From Paenibacillus piscarius (lineage in GTDB: Bacteria > Bacillota > Bacilli > Paenibacillales > Paenibacillaceae), in NCBI RefSeq assembly GCF_022234545.1, contig NZ_JAIEUI010000003.1, forward strand, positions 104,400 through 168,399: 64,000 bases of DNA, given 5' to 3'. Position numbers and translations under genes: made by a program. The notes under the pieces were generated by a model, which worked only from the letters and a program-made list of their open reading frames with translations, was not told where the DNA came from and made no database searches. Each line of letters starts with the position of its first letter. The first letter of the stretch is position 1. Below, piece after piece: positions 18,177-27,183 of this stretch.

Positions 18177-18220
18177 AGCAGCCCCCTCTCCCCACATCCA
18201 GGTGGAGACAGGGGGCTGCT
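18177..18220 (-). terminator. Hairpin downstream of the Gfo/Idh gene
   Basis: AGCAGCCCCCT and AGGGGGCTGCT form a perfect 11-pair stem with a further partly paired inner part. It lies about 75 bases past the stop of the minus-strand oxidoreductase gene. The T run is weak. Confidence 0.45.
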
Positions 18221-18295
18221 GCATATCGCGCACAACTCAGTACCACCGCGACAACGTGTGTATATCTGCTCTGCCTATGTTTCCTACGCTGCTAC

Positions 18296-19582
18296 TTATC
18301 CCTGCCAGATGTCCGCAATCCGTACCGGCTGGCCGGTGCGCATGGAACGGTTGGCGGCGATGCCGGTCATGATCGACATGGCACCGTCCTGGTGGGAGGC
18401 GGCGCGATTGAAGCGGTCCGCCTGCTTTTCGCCAAAAATATCGCGCAGCAGCACCGGGTCGCCGCCGCCGTGTCCGCCGCTGCCGCTCTCGAACTCTACG
18501 CGATACGGCGCCTTGAAGTGCGGGTAGATCATGAGGCTGATGCCGTTCAGTGCGCCTTCATCCGCTTTGTCGCCGCCGGAATTGACATAGGATTGCTCGG
18601 TGATCCGTACCTCCATCCGCCCCTCTGTGCCGTTGAACACGATAATGAAGCCCTCCCACGGCATATAAGCGTTAAGTGAATAGTTCATGACTGTCTTATT
18701 CTTGTATTTCACCATGACACTCATCGTGTCCTCGATGCTGATATTGTCGCCGAACACACTCTGGTCACGCTGATACCCGTCTTCATGCTCGGCGTCCAGA
18801 TACAGGCGCTTCAGGTGTTCATTCTGGTCCAGATGCAGCGCGAAGGGATCGTTCTCGGCCGCCTTGCTGCCGTACGCCCGCTGGTAGAACTCGGTGATGC
18901 CCCGTTTCTCGGCATTCTCCCGGCCATAGAAGCGCAGGTCGCCCATGGCGAAAACCGTATCGGGCTGCGACCCCAGCCAGAAGTTCATCAGGTCGAAGTG
19001 ATGCGTCGATTTGTGCACCAGCAGGCCGCCGCTGTTCCGTTTGTCGCGGTGCCATCTGCGGAAATAATCCGCCCCGTGCTGGGTGTTCAGCAACCACTCG
19101 AAATTCACCGACAGAATCTCGCCCAGTACACCATCCATAATTACCTCACGGATCTTCGTGTTATGCGGCGCATAGCGGTAGTTGAAGGTAACCCGCAGAT
19201 TTCGTCCGGTCCGTTCGATTGCATCGAAGATGTCCCGGCATTTCTCCTCATCGATGGTCATCGGCTTCTCGGAGATGACATCACAGCCCAGTTCCATCGC
19301 GCGGATAATGTACTTATGATGCGTCCGGTCAATCGAAGTCACCAGCACGAAGTCCGGCCGGGTCTCGGCGATCATGCGGTCGAAGTCCTGGGCTTTGTAG
19401 GTGGGAACCGCCGGGTATTGGTATTTATCATGAAGCAGATGATTCGCATAATCCATCCGCGTCTGATTGACATCACAGAAGGCAACCAGCTCGGAGGTGT
19501 CATTGTAAGCGGTAACAAGTGCGCCGTAGAAAAATTCAGCCCGCCCGCCGGTGCCGACGAGTGCGTATTTCTTTTTGGACAA
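18296..19582 (-). CDS. Gfo/Idh/MocA-family oxidoreductase
   Basis: A NAD(P)-dependent dehydrogenase of about 428 residues. The N-terminal Rossmann fold has the dinucleotide loop YALVGTGGRAEFF (residues 5-17), and the family signature EKPMT follows at about 102-106 (DVISEKPMTIDEEKC). The C-terminal alpha/beta domain would bind the substrate, typically a sugar or inositol. TTG at 19582 has GGAG eight bases upstream and gives MSKKKYALVG; a GTG three codons earlier abuts the ribosome binding site. It is divergent from an AraC regulator, which probably controls it in response to a sugar. Confidence 0.88.
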   Translation of the reverse strand: MSKKKYALVGTGGRAEFFYGALVTAYNDTSELVAFCDVNQTRMDYANHLLHDKYQYPAVPTYKAQDFDRMIAETRPDFVLVTSIDRTHHKYIIRAMELGCDVISEKPMTIDEEKCRDIFDAIERTGRNLRVTFNYRYAPHNTKIREVIMDGVLGEILSVNFEWLLNTQHGADYFRRWHRDKRNSGGLLVHKSTHHFDLMNFWLGSQPDTVFAMGDLRFYGRENAEKRGITEFYQRAYGSKAAENDPFALHLDQNEHLKRLYLDAEHEDGYQRDQSVFGDNISIEDTMSVMVKYKNKTVMNYSLNAYMPWEGFIIVFNGTEGRMEVRITEQSYVNSGGDKADEGALNGISLMIYPHFKAPYRVEFESGSGGHGGGDPVLLRDIFGEKQADRFNRAASHQDGAMSIMTGIAANRSMRTGQPVRIADIWQG

Positions 19583-19615
19583 GGGGATCACTCCATTTAC
19601 TTAGGTTTGCTTCTA

Positions 19616-19630
19616 TTCTATAGTATAGAA
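19616..19630. promoter_or_regulatory. Palindrome between divergent oxidoreductase and AraC genes
   Basis: TTCTATA-G-TATAGAA is a perfect 15-base palindrome in the 127-base divergent spacer. It could be an operator for either direction; AraC proteins more often use direct repeats, so another regulator is possible. Confidence 0.4.
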
Positions 19631-19709
19631 AATGCAGAAAGTGATCGGTATTTAGTCTCTTTCTCTCCAAAGTGTGCATATTTTATCCTGTCAGGAGGCT
19701 TGGACTAGA

Positions 19710-20525
19710 ATGGAGCCTATCTTTCACATCGAGCAGTTGAAGCGCATCGGGCAGTTCAATATGGACACCGACCATTTCCATGATTTCTATGAAATCTACT
19801 ATCTGCTGTCCGGCCAGCGGCATTACTATATCCGTAACCGCATGTACGCGCTGGAGGCCGGAGACCTTGTGTTTATTAACAAAAACCATCTGCACCGCAC
19901 CACGGGCGGAAGTCATCTGCCGCATGAGCGTGTGCTGGTCAACTTCAGTGATGCCGACCTGGCGCCGGTGGCTCCCGGTCCGGACTGGATGAACGTATTC
20001 GGCGGGGAGAGCTTCCTGCTGCGGCCCACCGCGCATGAGCAGGGAAGGATTGCCGATCTGCTTCATGCCATGCTGGAGGAACAGAGGGAAGAGCAGCTCT
20101 GGAGCGCTGAATATACAAGGACGCTGCTGCTGCAACTGCTGATTCTGCTGGAACGCATACGCAAGGCGAAGCCGGCCCTGGTCTCGCCTGAGCAGAGCGA
20201 GGGGCAGCGCCGGGTCTACAGTATTATCGAATATCTGGACAACCATTACAGCGAGCGGCTGAGCCTCGGGGGGATTGCCGAGCAATTTTTCATCAGCTCT
20301 ACGTATCTGTGCCGGATTTTTAAGCAGACGACTGGCTTCACGATCGTGGAATACCTGAACTACATCCGCATCCGCGAGGCGAAGACGCTGCTCACACAGA
20401 CGAAGTGGCCAATAACCCGGGTGGCAGCGGAGACGGGATTTGAGAGCATTGCCCATTTCGGGCGGGTGTTCAAGGCGATTACAGGGCGCTCCCCGCTCCA
20501 GTACCGCAAGCAGCACCGGGAATGA
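19710..20525 (+). CDS. AraC-family regulator with cupin sensor domain
   Basis: 271 residues. The N-terminal cupin (about 10-95, HFHDFYEIYYLLSGQRHYYI; LEAGDLVFINKNHLHRT) should bind a sugar ligand. The C-terminal double HTH (about 175-268) is typical, with IAEQFFISSTYLCRIFKQTT and VAAETGFESIAHFGRVFKAIT. ATG at 19710 follows AGGAGG by 11 bases; the frame is open 12 codons further but lacks a ribosome binding site there. Divergent orientation suggests control of the Gfo/Idh gene. Confidence 0.9.
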   Translation: MEPIFHIEQLKRIGQFNMDTDHFHDFYEIYYLLSGQRHYYIRNRMYALEAGDLVFINKNHLHRTTGGSHLPHERVLVNFSDADLAPVAPGPDWMNVFGGESFLLRPTAHEQGRIADLLHAMLEEQREEQLWSAEYTRTLLLQLLILLERIRKAKPALVSPEQSEGQRRVYSIIEYLDNHYSERLSLGGIAEQFFISSTYLCRIFKQTTGFTIVEYLNYIRIREAKTLLTQTKWPITRVAAETGFESIAHFGRVFKAITGRSPLQYRKQHRE

Positions 20526-20651
20526 GGGTAAAGAAGCACCTTCCTGATTTCGTTTCGGCAATTGCTGCGGGAATGTTACATATTTTTCAATCTTTGGCGC
20601 AGGGTTTGCCTTATAATGGGGAAGGTTGGAATACAAATATTGGGGTGTATT

Positions 20652-21371
20652 ATGCAAATAAAATCAGGGGGTCTCTGGCTGGCTGCCGCCATGCTCGCAG
20701 TAACGGTTACCGGCTGTTCTTCGGACAAAGCAGGCGCGGGCAGAGAGAGCATGGAGAAGCTGAAGACAGAGATTGGTGAGCTGCAGAAGGAGAACAAGTT
20801 CCTGAAGGAAGAGAATGACAGGCTGAAAGAGAGCCTGGTGAAGCCTGTGACAGCGGAGGAGGAGCAGGGGGCGGTGAAGCTTCTTAATAACGGGAGCAGC
20901 GCCTCAGCAGCTGATTCCGGGGAGGTTTACAAGCTGATCGTAAAAGGCACGCCACTGGTGATCGATGAGACGGGTGAATACACAATTACTAAGACCTCTT
21001 TCAGCAAGACGGTAACTCCGTCTAATCCGGGGTCATTCTACACTTACTATGAAGCCAAGGAACCGGGTACAACCTATCTGGCAATCACCTTGAAGGTGAA
21101 AAATCTGGCAGGCCAGGCCATTCCTGCGGACAAAGTAGCGGGTGTGGAGGTTACATATGACAACAAATATGTGTATAGCACCTTCGCGACGATGGAGAAG
21201 AACGGCGGTGAAGATTTCACCTATACCAATATCTCGGCGATTGGACCGCTGAAGAACGGTACGCTGGTCTTCCTGGCCGAGGTTCCTGATGAAGTGAAAT
21301 CCAGCGGCAAGCCGCTATATGCCGACTTCGGGATTGAGGGCGAAACCTACCGCTATACCATTGTTAAGTAA
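20652..21371 (+). CDS. Lipoprotein with coiled coil and DUF4352-like domain
   Basis: 239 residues starting at ATG 20652. A signal peptide ends in the lipobox TVTGC (Cys near 20), so it should be anchored to the outer face of the membrane. Residues about 32-62 form a charged coiled coil (LKTEIGELQKENKFLKEEND). The C-terminal 140 residues look like the beta-sandwich of DUF4352 (TYLAITLKVKNLAGQAIPAD). The role is unknown. It may be co-transcribed with the AraC gene 126 bases upstream, though no evidence decides this. Confidence 0.8.
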   Translation: MQIKSGGLWLAAAMLAVTVTGCSSDKAGAGRESMEKLKTEIGELQKENKFLKEENDRLKESLVKPVTAEEEQGAVKLLNNGSSASAADSGEVYKLIVKGTPLVIDETGEYTITKTSFSKTVTPSNPGSFYTYYEAKEPGTTYLAITLKVKNLAGQAIPADKVAGVEVTYDNKYVYSTFATMEKNGGEDFTYTNISAIGPLKNGTLVFLAEVPDEVKSSGKPLYADFGIEGETYRYTIVK

Positions 21372-21373
21372 AA

Positions 21374-21420
21374 TAAGAGCCTGTGCGCCGCAGAATGATC
21401 TGCGGTCTGCATGGGCTCTT
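21374..21420. terminator. Bidirectional hairpin terminator
   Basis: Outer arms AAGAGCC and GGGCTCTT and an inner perfect stem CCGCAGA/TCTGCGG. On the minus strand it is followed by TATTTTAC, so it fits the end of the GH4 gene as well as of the lipoprotein gene. Confidence 0.6.
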
Positions 21421-21435
21421 GTTAATGATAAGGGA

Positions 21436-22752
21436 TTAGTCCTCCTGAGCGAAAAAAGCCGGCAAATACTCTCTGTTCGCCTCCAGCATCTCATCCAGCA
21501 TGGCGATCGCTACTTCCACAGAAGGCACGAGCGGGTGATGGGCCAGCGCCTGGATCGCCAGGCTGCGGTCGCCGGTGACGGCGGCGTCGATGGCGAGCTG
21601 CTCATAGGTCTTCACGGCATGGATCAACCCTTTGGCCATCGGCGGAATCTTGGTCAGCGGCAGCGGGAGGGGACCGGTCTTCGTGACGACACAGTTCACC
21701 TCGATGCTGGCATCGTCCGGCAGGAAGTCCAGAATGCCCCGGTTCGCCACATTGAGCGTCTGAATATCATTGGTGCCGCTATAGAGCGAGCGCATCAGAT
21801 TCACGGCCGCTTCCGAATAAAAGGCGCCGCCGCGCTGCTCCAGCTGCTTCGGCTTCTCCTTCAGCTCCGGGTCGCTGTAGATGGCGAACAGCTCCTCCTC
21901 CACACGCTTGACGACTTCGGCGCGGTTCCCGCCTTGTGCGGCGGCTTCCTGCTGCTCCGCGAGCATCGCGTCGGTCATATAGAAATACTTCAAATAATAA
22001 GAAGGCAGGGCGTGCAGTGATTGCAGGAACTCCGGGTTCCACTCGCGTGCAGGAACATTCTTTGCACTGTAGCCTGCGGTATCCTCCAGCATCTCCTGCA
22101 GCTTGTCTTCTCCCTTGACATCAATCCGGGTAATCCAGTGCAGGTGGTTCAGGCCGACGAACTCGGCATAGATCCGGTCCGGGGCGGCGTCATACTTGGC
22201 CGATACCTGCTTAATCAGGCCGATGGGGGCATTACACAGACCGATGCTCTTCACCTTGGAGTAGCGCAGCACGGCTTCGGTAACCATACCCGCCGGATTG
22301 GTGAAGTTCAGCAGCCAGGCGTCCGGTGCCAGCTCCTCCATATCCCGGCAGATGCCGAGGATGACCGGGATGGTGCGCAGCGCCTTCAGCATGCCGCCGG
22401 GGCCGGTCGTCTCCTGGCCGATCACGCCATACTTCAGCGGAATTGCCTCATCGCGGGCCCGGGCATCCAGCATCCCGACACGGATCTGGGTGCTGACGAA
22501 GTCCGCACCGGCAATGGCTTTACGGCGGTCAGTGGTGAGATGGACCTCAATCGGCAGGCCGGACTTCTCCACCATGCGCTTCGCCAGAGCGCCTACGATG
22601 TTCAGCTTATGCAGGCCTGCTTCGATATCTACAAGCCATAGCTCCCGGACGGGGAGCTCCTTATAATGCAGGATGAAGCCTTCTACCAGCTCCGGGGTAT
22701 AGGAAGAACCCCCGCCGATGACGGCGATTTTCAGACCTTGGTTTGCTGTCAC
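21436..22752 (-). CDS. GH4 6-phospho-beta-glucosidase-type glycosidase
   Basis: 438 residues. GH4 enzymes cleave phosphorylated disaccharides by an NAD-dependent oxidation-elimination mechanism and need Mn2+. The NAD motif GGGSSYTPELVEGF (residues 13-26), NPAGM, the metal cysteine in GLCNAPIG and the histidine region GLNHLHWI are all present. The STYTPE-like loop favours 6-phospho-beta-glucosidases (CelF/LicH branch) over alpha enzymes. GTG at 22752 follows AGGAGTG by eight bases. It lies six bases after the sugar-kinase gene and downstream of a LacI gene and an ABC transporter. Since no PTS component is present, the kinase probably supplies the phosphorylated substrate. Confidence 0.92.
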   Translation of the reverse strand: MTANQGLKIAVIGGGSSYTPELVEGFILHYKELPVRELWLVDIEAGLHKLNIVGALAKRMVEKSGLPIEVHLTTDRRKAIAGADFVSTQIRVGMLDARARDEAIPLKYGVIGQETTGPGGMLKALRTIPVILGICRDMEELAPDAWLLNFTNPAGMVTEAVLRYSKVKSIGLCNAPIGLIKQVSAKYDAAPDRIYAEFVGLNHLHWITRIDVKGEDKLQEMLEDTAGYSAKNVPAREWNPEFLQSLHALPSYYLKYFYMTDAMLAEQQEAAAQGGNRAEVVKRVEEELFAIYSDPELKEKPKQLEQRGGAFYSEAAVNLMRSLYSGTNDIQTLNVANRGILDFLPDDASIEVNCVVTKTGPLPLPLTKIPPMAKGLIHAVKTYEQLAIDAAVTGDRSLAIQALAHHPLVPSVEVAIAMLDEMLEANREYLPAFFAQED

Positions 22753-22758
22753 AATGAA

Positions 22759-23757
22759 TCACTCCTGTCTGGTGATGATGGTTGGAATCCGCTCAAATTC
22801 CTGGTAAGCACGCATCGTCTCATACATATCCCGGCTGATGGTAATCCCGTCCCGCTCCAGCGCCGACCAGACGGCGCCGACCACAGGCTCGGTGGACAGG
22901 GTGACCACCGCCGCCCCCGGTGCCGCTTCGCGCACAGCCTGCTCAATGGGACCGCGAATCCAGCCGCGGTCGCCCCGGGTCAGCAGGCTTCCGGCCAGGA
23001 CCACATCGAATGTATCCTTCTCCATGCCCAGCCGGTGAATAACAGCAGCCGCGGCCTTTCCCAGCTCTACGCCCTGGCGGTTCAGGATCGCCAGCGCGGC
23101 GGCATCGCCCGCCGCCGCCGCCGGGAACAGCAGGCGGGCCGCATCCAGCGGCACCTGCTTCCCGTGATCGAGGAAGTCATTGTACATGTCTTCCACCTGC
23201 CCATAGCCGAGGAGCCTAAGAAGCGGCTCCGTCAGCAGCGTAGGGGCCTCGCGGCCGTCCCAGGCCCGGATGACCGTGCGGAACACCTCGATGTTCAGCG
23301 CGCCGCCGCCGCCGAAATCGCCGTACATATAATCGAAGCCGCCGCACTGGAAGTGGCGGCCCTCAGGATTCAGGCCCGCCGCATTGGTGCCGGTGCCGCA
23401 GATCAGGGCCACCCCGTAGGGGCGGTCTGTCCCCGCCCGCAGGCCGATCATCGGGTCGCCGCTGATCGTGTAGTCCGTGAATCCGATCCGGCGGATCAGC
23501 GGATGCAGGATGTTATAATCGGTCTGGCGGTCCGCCCCGGCCAGCCCGAGGAAGGCATGGCGGAGCTGGTCCAGCCGCAGTCCGGCTTCCGCCAGCGCTA
23601 TGGCAGCCGCTTCGCGGATGTTATTCTCCGCCTGCGTTACGCTGGTCTGGTGATTGCCGTTGCCGCTCCTGCCCTTGCCGAGAATGCGGCCTTGTTCATC
23701 GCATATGAGGGCGTAGGTCTTGCTGCCGCCCCCGTCGATTCCCATATAATAAGCCAA
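22759..23757 (-). CDS. BadF/BcrA-type sugar kinase (N-acetylglucosamine-kinase-like)
   Basis: About 332 residues of the ASKHA/BadF-BadG family. The phosphate-1 loop MGIDGGGSKTYALICDEQG is at the start, the second phosphate motif is near ALICGTGTNAAG, and an adenosine-type motif is near VVLAGSLL. Related kinases phosphorylate N-acetylglucosamine, glucosamine or glucosides. TTG at 23757 is nine bases after TAGGAGTG; the first ATG is too far from it. The stop of the LacI gene lies 13 bases upstream, so the ribosome binding site overlaps that gene's end. Followed closely by GH4, it is likely the ATP-dependent kinase that makes the GH4 substrate. Confidence 0.85.
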   Translation of the reverse strand: MAYYMGIDGGGSKTYALICDEQGRILGKGRSGNGNHQTSVTQAENNIREAAAIALAEAGLRLDQLRHAFLGLAGADRQTDYNILHPLIRRIGFTDYTISGDPMIGLRAGTDRPYGVALICGTGTNAAGLNPEGRHFQCGGFDYMYGDFGGGGALNIEVFRTVIRAWDGREAPTLLTEPLLRLLGYGQVEDMYNDFLDHGKQVPLDAARLLFPAAAAGDAAALAILNRQGVELGKAAAAVIHRLGMEKDTFDVVLAGSLLTRGDRGWIRGPIEQAVREAAPGAAVVTLSTEPVVGAVWSALERDGITISRDMYETMRAYQEFERIPTIITRQE

Positions 23758-23770
23758 TGGTTTGTCACTC

Positions 23771-24763
23771 CTAAAATTTTGTCTTCGTCGATTCCCGCAC
23801 AATCAGCTCCGGATCGATCCGGATGCTGGAGCCGCGCTTCATCTCCCCGCTGATCCGGCGCAGCAGCATGTCGGCGGCGGCCACGCCGATTTTGTCCGCC
23901 GGCTGGCGCACCGTAGTTAGATGCGGGCGAAGCTGGGAGGCGATATCATGGTCGTCGTAGCCGACGACGGCAACCTCCCCGGGCACACTTACGCCAGCCT
24001 CCATCAGCGCATTGATCACCCCAAGGGCGATATTGTCATCTCCGGCGAATACCGCCCCCGGCAGCCTGCCCTCTGAGAGCCAGCGCTGCGCGGTGTCATA
24101 GCCCATGGCAATCTCGAATTCCCCGTGAACCATCCCGAACGGCGCAAGGCCCTGCTCCTGCAGTGCCTGCAGGAAGCCCGCGCGCCGCTCGCGCGTGCTG
24201 CGGAACATCTCCTGCCCGCAGAGATGGGCGATGGAGGTATGCCCCAGCTCCAGCAGGTGGCGTGCTGCGGCGTACCCGCCTTTGAAGTTGTCGATGGTGA
24301 TCGAGTAGCTGTCATTCTCCGGCAGCTGGTTGTCGATCAGCACATAGGGAATGCCCCGGCGCTTCAGCTCGACAATATAATGGTCCTCATTAATCGGGGA
24401 GAGCAGGATGAGTCCGTCCACCCGGTCCTCCTGAATCAGGTAGTGGCTCTCCCCGGAGCCGATGCCATCCGACACGGAGATGGCCAGATAATACCCGTGC
24501 AGGGCCAGCGTCTCATTCAGCTCCTTGACCACGGCATCGAAGAAGGAATCCTGCAGTGTCGTTACAATCAGGCCGATGATGCCGGTCTTGCCGCTGGCCA
24601 GACTGCGGGCCGCTGCATTGGGGCGGTAATCCAGCTCCTTGATCGCGTCGAGCACCTTCTGGCGGTTCTTCTCCCGCACAGTCCCGGCCCCGTTCAATAC
24701 CCGCGATACGGTGACCACGGACAGCCCTGATTTTTTGGCTACATCAAAAATACTCACTTTCAT
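23771..24763 (-). CDS. LacI-family transcriptional repressor
   Basis: 330 residues with a LacI helix-turn-helix at 4-23 (IFDVAKKSGLSVVTVSRVLN) and hinge helix near 50-56 (RSLASGKTG). A periplasmic-binding-like sensor domain follows (60-330, VDGLILLSP; VVGYDDHDIASQLRPHLTTV). ATG 24763 follows AAGGAG by eight bases. It sits between the ABC transporter genes and the kinase-GH4 pair and probably represses both parts. Three palindromes with a central CG upstream of the transporter operon are candidate operators. Confidence 0.93.
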   Translation of the reverse strand: MKVSIFDVAKKSGLSVVTVSRVLNGAGTVREKNRQKVLDAIKELDYRPNAAARSLASGKTGIIGLIVTTLQDSFFDAVVKELNETLALHGYYLAISVSDGIGSGESHYLIQEDRVDGLILLSPINEDHYIVELKRRGIPYVLIDNQLPENDSYSITIDNFKGGYAAARHLLELGHTSIAHLCGQEMFRSTRERRAGFLQALQEQGLAPFGMVHGEFEIAMGYDTAQRWLSEGRLPGAVFAGDDNIALGVINALMEAGVSVPGEVAVVGYDDHDIASQLRPHLTTVRQPADKIGVAAADMLLRRISGEMKRGSSIRIDPELIVRESTKTKF

Positions 24764-24863
24764 CCCAAGCGCTCCTTGCGGCGGATTATCCGTTACTCTT
24801 GTTCTATCTCCAGTATACAGTTCACACCGGGGTTCCGCTAAACATATAACAATGGCCGGTCCG

Positions 24864-26252
24864 CTATCTCTTGATGATCTCCGTGACCTTCTTCTGAATC
24901 ACCGGCATGACCTCTTCCAGCGTCTTGTGTCCGGTCTCGACCGGCTGCAGCTCATTGATGAACATATCGTTAATCTGCGAGTAGTTAGTGATTAGATGGT
25001 TGTAGGATTCATAGCCGTATTTGACCGCACCCTCGTACACCTTCTTCACGTCCTGCGGATCAATGCCGTCGAAATGCTTGTAATACACCTCAGCCGCTTC
25101 CGTATTCACAGGCGGATTGCCGCCGCTCAGCTCGATCGACTTCTCTTGGACTTCGGTGGTCATCAGGTACTTGATCCATTCAAAAGCCTCCTTCGGATGC
25201 TTCGAATCCTTCAGAATCAGCAGCGGATCGACGAACAGCGTGCTGCGCACCTTGTCGTTGCCTCCCCAGGGCACAGCGGCTACGCCCACCTTGAAGGGGA
25301 AATCGTTGGACCCGGCGAGGTTCCAGGAGCCGCCGACCGACATGCCGATCTTGCCGGCGACGAACGGGTCACCGTTCTGTCCGGCTACGCTTTTACTCCA
25401 CTCGGAAGTCGGGGACACCTTCTCCTTGAATACCAGGTCGAACAGCTTCTGATACGCGGCAATGACCTTGGGGGAGTCGAAATGGGTCTCGGAAGGAACG
25501 CCGCCGTTGGTCCAGGTATCCTCAGAGTAAGGCTCTGCCCCGAAGTACAGCGGCCGCATATCCCGCTCCGCCCAGGTGAAGTCTACACCGTATTGTGTTT
25601 TGGCAATATCGTCTGAGACGAGTGTCATCTTCTTGGCATCCTCCACCATACGGTCAAACGTCCAGCTCTTATCTTCATAATCACTTGGCGGGTAGGAGAC
25701 GCCCGCAGCATCGAACATATCCTTGTTGTAGAGCATCAGGGTGACGTACATATTGACCGGTATGCCGTAAGTATGACCGTTTACAGTGTAGATTTTCATC
25801 AGATTCTCTGGAATATGGTAATCCTCAGCCTTGAAGCCGTCTTCCTTAATGAGGTCCGTCAGATCCAGCAGCATATCCTTGTTGTAATATTCGGCAAAAC
25901 CGCCGTATCCGTAGTGGCTCGTCACATCCGGGGAATTACCGCCGGCAATCAGCGTCTGCAGCTTGCTGTCGAACTGCTCATACGGGGCCTTCTCCACCTT
26001 GACCTTGATGTTCGGATGCTCCTTCTCAAATTCGGGGATCAGCTTCTCGATAAACGTCCGGTCCTCGGAATCAATGGTGTAGTGGGATATCGTCACTTGC
26101 TCCCCCGAACCGCCGGTATTCCCGGCTCCGCTGTTGCCGGTTGCCACATTACCTGCCGATTTGCCTCCGCCGCAGCCCGCCAGGACTACTGATGCTGTAA
26201 GGGCTGTTGCCAACAGCAATGCATACCTCTTGCTTTTCGTGATATTGTTCAT
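24864..26252 (-). CDS. Sugar ABC transporter substrate-binding lipoprotein
   Basis: 462 residues, family 1 extracellular solute-binding protein. The signal peptide ends in VVLAGC (Cys near 26), followed by a Gly/Asn/Ser-rich linker. The body contains FEKEHPNIKVKVEKAPYEQF and the usual hinge elements (YGIPVNMYVTLMLYNKDMFD). It delivers an oligosaccharide to the two permeases encoded just upstream. No ATPase gene is present, so a shared MsmX-type ATPase is likely. The strong start is preceded by AGGAGGGATTGGACA. Confidence 0.92.
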   Translation of the reverse strand: MNNITKSKRYALLLATALTASVVLAGCGGGKSAGNVATGNSGAGNTGGSGEQVTISHYTIDSEDRTFIEKLIPEFEKEHPNIKVKVEKAPYEQFDSKLQTLIAGGNSPDVTSHYGYGGFAEYYNKDMLLDLTDLIKEDGFKAEDYHIPENLMKIYTVNGHTYGIPVNMYVTLMLYNKDMFDAAGVSYPPSDYEDKSWTFDRMVEDAKKMTLVSDDIAKTQYGVDFTWAERDMRPLYFGAEPYSEDTWTNGGVPSETHFDSPKVIAAYQKLFDLVFKEKVSPTSEWSKSVAGQNGDPFVAGKIGMSVGGSWNLAGSNDFPFKVGVAAVPWGGNDKVRSTLFVDPLLILKDSKHPKEAFEWIKYLMTTEVQEKSIELSGGNPPVNTEAAEVYYKHFDGIDPQDVKKVYEGAVKYGYESYNHLITNYSQINDMFINELQPVETGHKTLEEVMPVIQKKVTEIIKR

Positions 26253-26304
26253 TGTCCAATCCCTCCTGATTTCAAGTGTTGTAGCCCGGAATTGCTTAGA
26301 TGCC

Positions 26305-27183
26305 TTACTTGATACCGGTCAGCACGATGCCTTCGACGAACTGCTTCTGGGCAATGGCGAACAGGGTGACGATCGGAACCATCGCCAGGACGGAGGCGAC
26401 CATCAGCAGATGCCACGGCGGAATGCGGAAGCGCGATGAGGTGAGGGAGGCCATCCCCACAGGAAGCGTGAATTTGTCCGACGAGCTTAGATAGAGCACA
26501 GGGGTCAAGAGGTCATTCCAGCTGTAGATAAAAGCAAAGATCGCCACCGTCGCCAGCGCCGGCGCAGACAGCGGCAGTGCGATCGTCCGCCACATCCTCA
26601 GCTCGCCGCAGCCGTCAATGCGTCCGGCATCGAACAGCTCCTCAGGCAGCGTGGAGAAAAACTGCCGCAGCAGGAAGATGTTATACGCCGAGCCGAAGAA
26701 GGCAGGGACAATCAGCGGGAGGAAGGTATCGATCCACTGCATTTTGGAGAACAGCACGAACTGCGGGATCATAATGGCCGGATAAGGCAGCATCATGGTG
26801 CTCAGCAGCAGGAGGAACCAGAAGCTGTTGCCGCGTCCCCGGTATCTGGCGAACCCGTAAGCGACCAGCGCCGAAGAGAGCAGGGTACCCAGTACGGAGA
26901 GACCGGCGATGATCAGGCTGTTCTTGTACATTGTGCCGAACTGCAGCGTCTCGAAAATATCGGCATAATTGCTCCAGGACCAGCTCTCCGGCAGAAAGGT
27001 CGGCGGGAACTTCAGCATCTCCCGTTTCGATTTCAGCGAGGTGGAGACCATGAAGAACAGCGGCAGCAGCATAAGGAACGTTGTAACAAGCAGCGCGGTG
27101 AAGCTGGCAATCTTAACGGGCTTGATTCTCCGGCGCGGCCGGGAAGGCGGACCAAGCGGGCGGGTGGCCTTAACGGTACTCAT
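26305..27183 (-). CDS. Sugar ABC transporter permease, MalG type
   Basis: 292 residues with six predicted membrane helices. The cytoplasmic EAA loop is in ELFDAGRIDGCGELRMWRTI, the contact to the ATPase. The N-terminal tail is basic (GPPSRPRRRIKPVK). It overlaps the stop of the MalF-type gene by four bases, showing coupling. It ends 52 bases before the binding-protein gene. Confidence 0.92.
   Translation of the reverse strand: MSTVKATRPLGPPSRPRRRIKPVKIASFTALLVTTFLMLLPLFFMVSTSLKSKREMLKFPPTFLPESWSWSNYADIFETLQFGTMYKNSLIIAGLSVLGTLLSSALVAYGFARYRGRGNSFWFLLLLSTMMLPYPAIMIPQFVLFSKMQWIDTFLPLIVPAFFGSAYNIFLLRQFFSTLPEELFDAGRIDGCGELRMWRTIALPLSAPALATVAIFAFIYSWNDLLTPVLYLSSSDKFTLPVGMASLTSSRFRIPPWHLLMVASVLAMVPIVTLFAIAQKQFVEGIVLTGIK

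Noticed and set aside
17895..18180. tRNA-Leu as an integration site of a mobile island
   Set aside because: No integrase, no duplicated tRNA 3' end and no foreign gene block follow; the sequence after it is a terminator and repeats.
22666..23853. 395-codon plus-strand frame opposite the sugar kinase and LacI genes
   Set aside because: It overlaps two clear minus-strand genes and has a low-complexity composition typical of antisense frames in GC-rich DNA.
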